A stretch of DNA of 7,980 bases from Bacteroidota bacterium (GTDB lineage: Bacteria > Bacteroidota > Bacteroidia > Chitinophagales > Chitinophagaceae), in the NCBI GenBank assembly GCA_030831005.1, contig JAURLW010000010.1, positions 1-7,980 on the forward strand. Reading direction: 5' to 3'. The notes below the pieces were generated by a model that saw only the letters and a list, made by a program, of their open reading frames with translations, had not been told where the DNA came from and did not search any database. Shown here piece by piece: positions 1 through 6,389 of the stretch. The position numbers and the translations under genes are program-made. Position 1 is the first letter of the stretch, and every line of letters starts with the position of its first letter.

Positions 1-529
1 TCCAATCTTCTTTAGCCCATACCGCTCCTGTAGGATTGTGAGGGGTATTGACAATGATTGCTTTTGTTTTAGCATTAATAGCCTTTTTAATGGCTTCCCA
101 ATCAACACTAAAAAATGGTGCTTTTAATGCTATACAAATTGGAGTGGCATTACACATTTCAATATTGGGAACATAACTATCATAGGCAGGTTCTAATACG
201 ATTACTTCATCATCAGCAGATAAGATACTAGCCAAAGCTGTAAAAATCCCATAGGTAGCACCTGGAGTTATCGTAATTTCTGTATCTGGGTTAGGAGAAA
301 TGTGATATTGTTGGACGTACTGATTAGCTATTTGTTCTCGCAATGGAGCCCATCCAATCATAGGTGCGTATTGATTAAAACCTTCTTTGCTGGCATTAAA
401 TAAATGTTCGCTTAATGCAGGATGCAAAGGGTAGTCTGGAAAACCTTGTGATAAATTTATGGCTTTATGTTCATTAGCCAATGCGCTCATGACGCTGAAT
501 ATAGTAGTATCTGCAGCAGTGTGTTTCAA
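1..529 (-). CDS. PLP-dependent class I/II aminotransferase, methionine-aminotransferase-like (C-terminus off window)
   Basis: This is the N-terminal ~176 codons of a fold-type I PLP aminotransferase. I translated it by hand. Visible motifs are TTIFSVMSALANEHKAINLS then QGFPDYP near the N-terminus, NQYAPMIGWAPLRE, TPGATYGIF (cofactor phosphate region), LEPAYDSY (aromatic residue stacking on PLP), and NTPHNPTG at about residues 161-168. The Schiff-base lysine and C-terminal domain lie beyond position 1. The motif set resembles the YbdL/kynurenine-aminotransferase-like branch, which in Bacteroidota is usually annotated as methionine aminotransferase; substrate is inferred. No ATG lies where the family starts: the frame opens after a TAA at about 553-551, and the conserved TTIF block precedes the first ATG (490). 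I chose TTG at 529, 2 nt after the manC stop; ATT at 541, just after an AAGGAG sequence at 551-546, is another possibility. Translation is probably coupled to manC. Confidence 0.9.
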   Translation of the reverse strand, partial: MKHTAADTTIFSVMSALANEHKAINLSQGFPDYPLHPALSEHLFNASKEGFNQYAPMIGWAPLREQIANQYVQQYHISPNPDTEITITPGATYGIFTALASILSADDEVIVLEPAYDSYVPNIEMCNATPICIALKAPFFSVDWEAIKKAINAKTKAIIVNTPHNPTGAVWAKEDW

Positions 530-531
530 GC

Positions 532-1617
532 TTATAGAAATTTATCTCCTTTATTGCGTTTTACCTCGGCTACGTACTCTTTAATTTGTTGTTCACGGTT
601 GCGCTCACAAATTAAAAGCACATCTTCGGTATCCACTACTATGAATTTTTCTAAACCTTGTAAGACTACAAGTTTCTGCTTAGGTGCTTTAATCATACAT
701 TCTGTGGCATCGATAATCATTACATTATCTCCGTGAACAGCATTTCCCAAATAATCTTTTTCAAAATTATCGTAAGCCGATTCCCATGTTCCTAAATCGC
801 ACCAACCAAAATAGGATGGTACAACAAAAACATTTTTTGCCTTTTCCATAATACCATAATCTATGGAGATGTTGGTACATTGGGCATACAACTGATTGAT
901 TAGTTCTAATTCTTTCGGTGTATTATAAACTTCTTTTGCTTGAATAAAAACATCATTTAATTCTGGAAGATATTTTTCAAGTGCGTTTTTAATAGTATTT
1001 ACATTCCAAATGAAAATGCCGGCATTCCATAAAAAATCACCGCTTTTTAAAAAGGTTCTTGCTAATTCTAAAGAAGGCTTTTCGCTAAAGGTACGTACTC
1101 TAAATACAGAATCTACTTGATCTTCAATGTCGTATTGAATATATCCATAGCCTGTATCCGGACGAGTAGGTTTAATACCTAGCGTCAACAAGGCATCGTT
1201 TTTTGATACAAATTCTAAAGCATTTAATGCTGTTGTAGTAAATCCCTTTTCGTCCATGATCAAATGATCTGCCGGTGACATAATAATGTTGGCATTTGGA
1301 TTTTTTTCATAAATACGATGTGCAAAGTAGGCAGCACATGGTGCTGTGTTTTTGCGAGAAGGCTCACTTATAATATTTTCAGCTGCTACTTCAGGAATTT
1401 GATCTTGTAGCGTTTTAATGTACTGCTGGTTTGTAATAAAATAAATATTCTCTTTTGGGCATATGTCCAAGAAACGAAGATAGGTCCATTGAATAAGTGA
1501 TTTGCCTGTTCCAAGTATATCTATAAATTGTTTTGGATAGCCCATTCTACTTTCTGGCCAAAATCTGCTTCCAATACCACCTGCCATTATGCAGACATAA
1601 TTATTTTGAATATTCAT
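532..1617 (-). CDS. manC: Mannose-1-phosphate guanylyltransferase (GDP-mannose pyrophosphorylase)
   Basis: Converts mannose-1-phosphate and GTP to GDP-mannose and pyrophosphate in the cytoplasm, supplying mannose and, via GDP-mannose, fucose/rhamnose-type sugars for surface glycans. At 361 residues it is the short, single-function form without the fused phosphomannose isomerase domain. The nucleotidyltransferase signature GGIGSRFWPESRMGYPKQF spans residues 13-31; further family motifs are EPSRKNTAP (85-93), SPADHLI (114-120, with the metal-binding Asp), GYGYI (156-160), FSEKP (177-181), NAGIF (198-202) and GWCDLGTWES near 271-280. The start ATG at 1617 gives a normal N-terminus close to the nucleotide loop. 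The gene begins 54 nt after the isc terminator hairpin, so its own promoter should lie between about 1618 and 1670; I see only imperfect -7-like boxes there. The aminotransferase gene follows almost without a gap, so the two are probably co-transcribed, though no shared pathway is obvious. Confidence 0.95.
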   Translation of the reverse strand: MNIQNNYVCIMAGGIGSRFWPESRMGYPKQFIDILGTGKSLIQWTYLRFLDICPKENIYFITNQQYIKTLQDQIPEVAAENIISEPSRKNTAPCAAYFAHRIYEKNPNANIIMSPADHLIMDEKGFTTTALNALEFVSKNDALLTLGIKPTRPDTGYGYIQYDIEDQVDSVFRVRTFSEKPSLELARTFLKSGDFLWNAGIFIWNVNTIKNALEKYLPELNDVFIQAKEVYNTPKELELINQLYAQCTNISIDYGIMEKAKNVFVVPSYFGWCDLGTWESAYDNFEKDYLGNAVHGDNVMIIDATECMIKAPKQKLVVLQGLEKFIVVDTEDVLLICERNREQQIKEYVAEVKRNKGDKFL

Positions 1618-1670
1618 ATGTATTTATTTACAGCACTACAATAATACAAATTAGCGTTTATATTTAATAA

Positions 1671-1696
1671 AAAAAGCAGTCTCATGACTGCTTTTT
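1671..1696 (-). terminator. Rho-independent terminator of the isc operon
   Basis: A perfect 11-bp inverted repeat (arms 1671-1681 and 1686-1696, core GCAGTC/GACTGC) with a 4-nt TCAT loop. The stem ends in A/T runs on both sides, so on the minus strand the hairpin is followed by a T-rich tract continuing into TTATT. It begins 17 nt after the nfu stop codon, the expected place for the end of the isc transcript. The symmetry would also allow action in the other orientation, but no plus-strand gene reads into it. Confidence 0.85.
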
Positions 1697-1713
1697 AATA
1701 TTTTTTGATTTCT

Positions 1714-2304
1714 TTATGCCGATTCGGCTACTACTTCTTTTACTTCTGGTATCATACGTTTCATCATGCCTTCAATACCAGCTTTTAAGGTAACGGTAGA
1801 GGAAGGACAACCTGAGCAAGAGCCTTGCATAGAAAGGGTTACGGTGCCATTCTCAAAACTAATAAAACTAATAGCGCCACCATCCATTTCTACAGCCGGT
1901 TTTACATAGTTTTCTAATAATTCTTTAATGCGAATAACCACATCGGTATCACTATCACTTACAGAATTAGTACCTGCTTTCACCACAACTTCATCTTCGT
2001 TGATAACCGTTTTGCCAGCTTCTAAATATTCTTTTAAGAACTGACGAATAGTTGGTATTACTTCATCCCACTGTGTATCACTTGTTTTTGTAAGTGTTAC
2101 AAAATTACTTGCTATAAACACGCTTTTAATAAATGGAAATGCAAATAGCTCTTTTGCTAGTGGTGATGGAGCGGCACTTGTTTCATCAGCAAAATCAATA
2201 CTCTTACCAGGATACAATAATTTGTTGGCAACAAATTTCATAGTTTCAGGGTTTGGAGTCATTTCGGTATAAATACTTACAATTGTATTTCCTGTTTGTA
2301 ACAT
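1714..2304 (-). CDS. NifU-like (Nfu) iron-sulfur cluster carrier protein
   Basis: A 196-residue two-domain Nfu protein that holds and transfers Fe-S clusters to apo-enzymes. Residues ~10-97 match the Nfu/NifU N-terminal domain (the TEMTPNPETMKF segment at 13-24 is typical). Residues ~122-190 form the NifU C-terminal domain with YVKPAVEMDGG and the cluster-binding CxxC in GSCSGCPSS (C163 and C166). The architecture resembles mitochondrial NFU1 rather than E. coli NfuA, whose N-domain is a degenerate A-type carrier. A linker rich in Asp/Ser/Glu (~98-121) joins the domains. It is the last gene of the isc operon, 23 nt after iscA and immediately before a strong terminator, consistent with a late transfer step. 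The ATG at 2304 puts about 12 residues before the domain; a slightly later start cannot be excluded. Confidence 0.94.
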   Translation of the reverse strand: MLQTGNTIVSIYTEMTPNPETMKFVANKLLYPGKSIDFADETSAAPSPLAKELFAFPFIKSVFIASNFVTLTKTSDTQWDEVIPTIRQFLKEYLEAGKTVINEDEVVVKAGTNSVSDSDTDVVIRIKELLENYVKPAVEMDGGAISFISFENGTVTLSMQGSCSGCPSSTVTLKAGIEGMMKRMIPEVKEVVAESA

Positions 2305-2327
2305 AGTACTTTTTTTTAATAGTTAAT

Positions 2328-2654
2328 TTAAACGCTAAAGCTCTCTCCACAACCACAACTTCTGCTTGCATTTGGATTGATAAAATGGAAACCTTTTCCA
2401 TTCAATCCATCAGAGAAATCTAAAGTTGTATCACACAAATATAAAAAGCTTTTCAAATCTGTAACTAATTTAACGCCTTTATCTTCAAATAATTGATCTT
2501 TGGGTTGCAATTCGTTATCAAAGTCTAATTTATAAGACAAGCCCGAACAGCCGCCACCTACAACGCCTACACGCAAAAAGTAATCTTCTCCAATGCTAGA
2601 TTCTGCACGAAGTTGTTTTACTTTTTCAACTGCTTTATCACTTATAAAAATCAT
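2328..2654 (-). CDS. iscA: HesB/IscA-family A-type iron-sulfur carrier
   Basis: A 108-residue A-type carrier that receives Fe-S clusters from the scaffold and delivers them to target proteins. The three invariant cysteines are present: C36 in GGGCSGLSY, and C100 and C102 in SCGCGESF, one residue offset from E. coli IscA (35, 99, 101). The length is typical and the single domain spans the whole protein. The PNAS segment just before the C-terminal cysteines also fits the family. It lies between iscU and nfu with 24 and 23 nt gaps. Sequence alone does not separate IscA, SufA and ErpA; I use iscA because of the operon context. Confidence 0.93.
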   Translation of the reverse strand: MIFISDKAVEKVKQLRAESSIGEDYFLRVGVVGGGCSGLSYKLDFDNELQPKDQLFEDKGVKLVTDLKSFLYLCDTTLDFSDGLNGKGFHFINPNASRSCGCGESFSV

Positions 2655-2678
2655 TTTATTATTTTATGGATTAGGCAA

Positions 2679-3092
2679 TTAGTGTTTTTTTTCTTCTAGC
2701 GCTAATTCAGGCAAACCATTTTTTGTACGATAGTCATTAATAGCTGCTTTAATAGCATCTTCTGCCAAAACTGAGCAGTGAATTTTAACTGGAGGTAAAT
2801 TTAACTCTTCAACAATATCCATATTGTCGATAGCTACCGCTTCATCGATTGATTTTCCTTTAAGCCATTCTGTAGCTAAAGAAGACGATGCAATTGCAGA
2901 GCCACACCCGAATGTTTTGAATTTAGCATCACTGATGATACCTTCTTCGTTTACTTCAATTTGTAAACGCATTACATCACCACATTCTGGTGCGCCTACT
3001 AAACCAGTACCAACGTTGTTTTTGCTTTTGTCTAGGGTGCCTACATTTTTAGGATTGCTGTAATGATCAATTACTTTTTCTGAGTATGCCAT
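2679..3092 (-). CDS. iscU: Iron-sulfur cluster assembly scaffold IscU
   Basis: A 137-residue IscU on which 2Fe-2S clusters are built with sulfur from IscS. The active-site set falls at the same positions as in E. coli IscU: C37 and D39 in APECGDV, C63 in FGCGSAIASSS, and H105 and C106 in KIHCSVLAEDAI. The LPPVK motif recognised by the Hsp70 chaperone HscA is intact at residues 99-103, implying a dedicated or general Hsp70/HscB partner encoded elsewhere, since none is in this window. The C-terminus ends in a short charged tail (EEKKH). The N-terminus MAYSEKVIDHYSNPKNVG is canonical, so the ATG at 3092 is secure. The start lies 23 nt after the iscS stop in an A/T-rich spacer without a Shine-Dalgarno sequence. 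Confidence 0.97.
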   Translation of the reverse strand: MAYSEKVIDHYSNPKNVGTLDKSKNNVGTGLVGAPECGDVMRLQIEVNEEGIISDAKFKTFGCGSAIASSSLATEWLKGKSIDEAVAIDNMDIVEELNLPPVKIHCSVLAEDAIKAAINDYRTKNGLPELALEEKKH

Positions 3093-3115
3093 AATTTGTT
3101 GTTTTTATATTTTGT

Positions 3116-4336
3116 TTAATGATGTGCCCATTCAATGCTGTTAAGGTCAATGCCTTCTTTGAACATTTCCCATAATGGAGACATTTCTCTTAATTTATTT
3201 ACCGTGTCGGAAATAGCTTTTATTGTATAATCAATTTGTTCTTCGGTTGTAAATCTACCTAAACCAAAACGTAAAGAACTATGCGCTAAATCATCGCCTA
3301 ATCCTAATGCTTTTAAAACATAAGAAGGTTCTAAAGAAGCAGACGTACAAGCAGAACCACTTGAAAGTGCAATGTTTTTATTGAAGCCCATCAACAAGCC
3401 TTCACCCTCTACATATTTAAAAGAAATATTAGTGGTGTGTGGTAAGCGATTTTCTTTGTGACCGTTTAAATAAGCTTCTTCTAATTGTAAAAGAGCATTT
3501 TCTAATTTGTCTCTAAGAATGCTTAAGCGTGCTGCTTCTGCTGCCATTTCTTGCTTGCATAATTCAGCTGCTTTACCAAAACCTACGATACCAGGTACGT
3601 TTAGGGTACCACTTCGCATACTACGCTCATGGCCACCGCCATCCATTTGGGCAGTAACTTTAACGCGCGGGTTTTTTCTTCTTACATATAATGCACCGAT
3701 ACCCTTAGGTCCGTACATTTTATGTGCCGTAAAGGCCATTAAATCAATACCATCAGCTATTACATCTACCGGTATTTTACCAACAGCTTGCGTACCATCT
3801 GTAAAAAAGAGTACATTATGTTTGCGTGCTATAGCACTGATTTCTTTAACGGGCTGAACAACACCAATTTCGTTATTGCCATACATTATAGCAATAAGGA
3901 TAGTCTTATCTGTGATGGCTTTTTCTAATGCATCTAAATCAATCATACCATCAGGAAGAACTTCTAGGTAAGTCACTTGTGCACCTAGTTTTTCTAAGTG
4001 TTTGCAAGTATCTAATACCGCTTTATGTTCTGTAGTGCAAGTGATAATGTGATTTCCTTTGCTTGCATACATTTCAAATACTCCTTTGATACCTAAGTTA
4101 TCGGCTTCGGTAGCACCTGAAGTGAAAATAATCTCTTTAGGATCTGCACCAATTAAGCTGGCAACCTGCTCACGTGCATAGTCTACCGCCTCTTCTGCAG
4201 CCCATCCAAATGGATGATTTCGGCTTGCAGCATTACCGAAATGATCGGTAAAGTAAGGAAGCATAGTTTCTAACACACGCGGATCCATTGGTGTGGTAGC
4301 ATTATTATCTAAATAAATAGGCAGTTTTAATTCCAT
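3116..4336 (-). CDS. iscS: Cysteine desulfurase IscS
   Basis: A PLP enzyme that converts cysteine to alanine and passes the persulfide sulfur to IscU and other acceptors. With the ATG at 4336 it is 406 residues, close to the 404 of E. coli IscS, and begins MELKLPIYLDNNATTP like that protein. Seen: H104 in TEHKAV, D180 and Q183 of the PLP pocket, the Schiff-base lysine K206 in TAHKMYGPKG, and the catalytic cysteine C330 in SSGSACTSASLEPS on the long mobile loop of group I enzymes. The C-terminal tail, ending in NSIEWAHH, is nearly the E. coli tail used for IscU docking. The frame could be extended to a GTG at 4372, but that codon overlaps the -7 promoter box, so the longer form would not be encoded on the transcript. 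First gene of iscS-iscU-iscA-nfu. Confidence 0.97.
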   Translation of the reverse strand: MELKLPIYLDNNATTPMDPRVLETMLPYFTDHFGNAASRNHPFGWAAEEAVDYAREQVASLIGADPKEIIFTSGATEADNLGIKGVFEMYASKGNHIITCTTEHKAVLDTCKHLEKLGAQVTYLEVLPDGMIDLDALEKAITDKTILIAIMYGNNEIGVVQPVKEISAIARKHNVLFFTDGTQAVGKIPVDVIADGIDLMAFTAHKMYGPKGIGALYVRRKNPRVKVTAQMDGGGHERSMRSGTLNVPGIVGFGKAAELCKQEMAAEAARLSILRDKLENALLQLEEAYLNGHKENRLPHTTNISFKYVEGEGLLMGFNKNIALSSGSACTSASLEPSYVLKALGLGDDLAHSSLRFGLGRFTTEEQIDYTIKAISDTVNKLREMSPLWEMFKEGIDLNSIEWAHH

Positions 4337-4371
4337 AATATAGGTTCGTTCTAATCCGTTTTTAAGTAGCA

Positions 4372-4400
4372 CAAAGGTACATCAAAACCCACGCAATCAA
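4372..4400 (-). promoter_or_regulatory. Bacteroidota-type promoter of the isc operon
   Basis: Reading the minus strand, a TTG (-33 element) at 4400-4398 is followed after 18 nt by TACCTTTG at 4379-4372, a perfect match to the Bacteroidota -7 consensus TAnnTTTG. Transcription would start near 4366, leaving about 30 nt of leader before the iscS ATG at 4336. I found no clear IscR-like palindrome in the 182-nt intergenic space 4337-4518, so Fe-S-dependent control is not evident from the sequence. The plus-strand promoter for the divergent epimerase gene should also lie in this interval, but only near-miss -7 boxes (such as TATTTTG at 4494-4500, one base short) are present. Confidence 0.75.
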
Positions 4401-4518
4401 GAATTTAAGCACTTACACTTTCTTTATAACGCTATTAGTAAAATTGATTAAGCAATATTTGCAAAGCAGCGCTTATTTTGCCCTAAAACAATGTATTTTG
4501 CAGTTTAAATAGCTGATT

Positions 4519-4917
4519 ATGAAAATAGAACATATAGGAATTGCGGTGGCAGATATGGAGCAGGCTGTAAAAACCTACGAGCAACTTTTAAAAACACCTT
4601 GCTATAAAAAAGAACAAGTTGCTTCAGAAGGGGTGGAAACTGCCTTTTTTCAGCTTGCCGATTCTAAAATAGAATTATTAGAAGCGATGAACGAGGATAG
4701 TCCAATTGCCAAATTCATTCTTAAAAAAGGAGAAGGTATTCATCATATTGCTTTTGAAGTAGAAGACATTGAAGCGGAAATAAAACGCTTAGCGGCATTG
4801 GGTTATCAAGTATTAAACGAGCAACCTAAAAGAGGCGCAGATAATAAACTGGTTTGTTTCTTACACCCTAAATCGGCGCATGGTGTATTGGTAGAACTTT
4901 GTCAAGAAATTAAGTAA
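4519..4917 (+). CDS. mce: Methylmalonyl-CoA epimerase (VOC family)
   Basis: A 132-residue glyoxalase-fold (vicinal oxygen chelate) protein interconverting (2R)- and (2S)-methylmalonyl-CoA, the step between propionyl-CoA carboxylation and methylmalonyl-CoA mutase. It contains two beta-alpha-beta-beta-beta modules: residues ~1-56 with MKIEHIGIAV and KIELLEAMNEDSPIAKF, and ~72-130 with GEGIHHIAFEVEDIEAEI and HPKSAHGVLVELCQ. Likely metal ligands are H5, H75 or H76, and E126, with E52 or a neighbour as the fourth; this is by analogy to the family. Length and motif order match bacterial epimerases rather than glyoxalase I. The gene is divergent from the isc operon and shares one base (4917) with the next gene. 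Mutase and carboxylase genes are not in the window. Confidence 0.93.
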   Translation: MKIEHIGIAVADMEQAVKTYEQLLKTPCYKKEQVASEGVETAFFQLADSKIELLEAMNEDSPIAKFILKKGEGIHHIAFEVEDIEAEIKRLAALGYQVLNEQPKRGADNKLVCFLHPKSAHGVLVELCQEIK

Positions 4918-5261
4918 TGAAAACAGCAATCCTATATCATAATAATCGATGTGGTAAAAGTAGAGCAGCCTTGTTGGCGCTTCAAGAAAAGGGATACGAA
5001 GTAAGGATCCGCTATTATTTAGAACAACCCTTATCGCAAAAAGAACTTATTGCTTTATTAAAAAAACTACAAGTGCCAGCCGCAAGTATAGTTAGAACAA
5101 AAGAAGCTCATTTTAAATCCTTAGGCGATACTAAACAATTTAAGGAATTAGATTGGATTAGAGCCCTTGTGCAAAATCCTATTTTACTAGAGCGCCCTAT
5201 TATTGAATTGAGTTCTAAAGCTTGGATAGCCAGAAGGCCGGAGGCTTTATCTATTTTATAA
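4917..5261 (+). CDS. ArsC/Spx-family thiol protein, probable glutaredoxin-type arsenate reductase
   Basis: A 114-residue thioredoxin-fold protein of the ArsC/YffB/Spx family. The N-terminus carries HNNRCGKSR with C12 where E. coli R773 ArsC has its catalytic Cys12, and H8 just before it. Arginines that bind arsenate in that enzyme have counterparts: R60 (IVRTKE), R93 (LLERPI) and R106/R107 (ARRPE). This supports real arsenate reduction rather than a Spx-type regulator, which would have CxxC or a different C-terminus. It is shorter than R773 ArsC (141) but of usual size for YffB-like members. The ATG overlaps the epimerase stop by 1 nt (TAATG), so translation is probably coupled. No ars operon genes (arsR, arsB, acr3) are nearby, so in vivo substrate is uncertain. 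The stop is 2 nt from the stop of the convergent dehydrogenase gene. Confidence 0.85.
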   Translation: MKTAILYHNNRCGKSRAALLALQEKGYEVRIRYYLEQPLSQKELIALLKKLQVPAASIVRTKEAHFKSLGDTKQFKELDWIRALVQNPILLERPIIELSSKAWIARRPEALSIL

Positions 5262-5263
5262 GT

Positions 5264-6385
5264 CTATTTTCTCAGAAGCACGCAAGCTCTGTAACGATCT
5301 TCGTGATATTGGTGATATAAGTTATCGAGAACAGCAAGTACGTTTTCTTTCCCCCATTCTTCGCACCAAGCCAGTAAGCCTTTAGGGTAATTAACCCCTT
5401 TAGTCATAGCCGTTTCAAGATCTACTGCATTAGCAATTTGTAAATGTAGCGCCTCCATTGCCTCATTGATCAACATTGCCACAACGCGATCTACAATTTG
5501 TTTTCCTAATTCAAGATCTTCGGTAGGTTTTGGTAAGGTAGCGGTAGCCGCATAATTATAAAATCCACGACCTGTTTTTCTGCCCAACCAACCTGCTTCT
5601 AATAATCGTTTTTGGGAGAAGGAAGGTTTATAGCGAGGATCGTAATAGAAAGATTCAAATACGGTTTCGGTAACCACATAATTAACATCTTGTCCTATAT
5701 AATCCATTAATGCAAATGGACCCATTTTAAAACCACCAATATGAGTGAGTGCCCAATCGATGGTAGCCATGTCTGCAATGCCTTCTTCATAAATGCGTAT
5801 GGCTTCTCCATAGAAAGGACGAGCTATTCTATTTACAATAAATCCAGGCGTATCTTTAGCAAAAACAGGAGTTTTGCCCCAAGCTAACATGAGTTCTTTT
5901 ATTGTTGAAAGCAACAGTTCATCGGTTTGAATAGCCGGAATAATTTCTACTAAAGCCATTAAAGGAGCCGGATTAAAAAAATGTAGTCCTAAAACACGAT
6001 GAGGAAGCTTACATGCGGCTGCAATGGAAGTAATAGATAAGGAAGAGGTATTGCTTGCTAATATACAATTGTCGGCAACGATAGTTTCTAATTCACTAAA
6101 AACGGTTTTTTTAATGTTTAAATTTTCAATGATTGCTTCGATGATAAGTGAACAAGGAGCAAGCGTGCTAAGGTTACTTACAAAATGCATAGCAGCAAAG
6201 AAACTTGCGGCATCTTTAATTTTACCCTTCTCTTCTAATTTTATCAGATTCGATTTTAAAGAAGCACTTGCTTTCTCTAAAGCAGCTTGTTGTGTGTCAT
6301 AAATCCATACGGTATGACCCGCCATAGCAGCTACTTGAGCTATGCCTGCTCCCATGGCACCCGAACCAATTATTCCAACAACCAT
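5264..6385 (-). CDS. 3-hydroxyacyl-CoA dehydrogenase (NAD-dependent, PaaH/FadB-type)
   Basis: A 373-residue L-3-hydroxyacyl-CoA dehydrogenase, oxidising 3-hydroxyacyl-CoA to 3-ketoacyl-CoA. The Rossmann domain starts at the N-terminus: GxGxxG as G7-S-G9-A-M-G12, and D30 at the end of beta 2 indicating NAD preference. Catalytic residues are H135 (LGLHFFNP), E147 and N185 (GFIVNR), with the same 12- and 50-residue spacings as in human HADH; S111/N112 in SNTSSLS also fit. The first C-terminal helical domain covers ~181-280 ending in GRKTGRGFYNY. A second, partial domain follows (~295-373) with GVNYPKGLLAW and a C-terminal EDRYRA, a layout typical of PaaH-like enzymes of phenylacetate or aromatic degradation. 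No enoyl-CoA hydratase domain is fused. It starts 4 nt after the FAH-family gene. Specific substrate is not determinable here. Confidence 0.93.
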   Translation of the reverse strand: MVVGIIGSGAMGAGIAQVAAMAGHTVWIYDTQQAALEKASASLKSNLIKLEEKGKIKDAASFFAAMHFVSNLSTLAPCSLIIEAIIENLNIKKTVFSELETIVADNCILASNTSSLSITSIAAACKLPHRVLGLHFFNPAPLMALVEIIPAIQTDELLLSTIKELMLAWGKTPVFAKDTPGFIVNRIARPFYGEAIRIYEEGIADMATIDWALTHIGGFKMGPFALMDYIGQDVNYVVTETVFESFYYDPRYKPSFSQKRLLEAGWLGRKTGRGFYNYAATATLPKPTEDLELGKQIVDRVVAMLINEAMEALHLQIANAVDLETAMTKGVNYPKGLLAWCEEWGKENVLAVLDNLYHQYHEDRYRACVLLRK

Positions 6386-6389
6386 TTAC

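Noticed and set aside
467..736. Plus-strand open frame of 89 codons
   Set aside because: It is antisense to manC and the aminotransferase start, with a Ser/Cys-rich composition typical of a shadow frame; no motif or promoter.
1618..1670. Possible manC promoter (TATTATTG and TAATTTG on the minus strand)
   Set aside because: Both boxes deviate from TAnnTTTG by one position and neither has a convincing -33 element. A promoter is expected here but I cannot place it.
3507..3857. Plus-strand open frame of 116 codons opposite iscS
   Set aside because: The opposite strand encodes the highly conserved IscS core; the plus-strand product has no recognisable domain. The same applies to the plus-strand frames at 2824-3063, 6024-6302, 6799-6984 and 6981-7220.
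4458..4480. Imperfect hairpin (AAGC-AGC-GCTT, flanked by GCAAA/TTTTGC) in the isc-mce gap
   Set aside because: The stem is short and imperfect, with no sign of an operator, riboswitch or terminator; likely chance in A/T-rich sequence.
5384..5400. Inverted repeat GGGTAATTAACCC
   Set aside because: It encodes the conserved GVNYP segment of the dehydrogenase and has no following T tract, so it is better explained as coding sequence.
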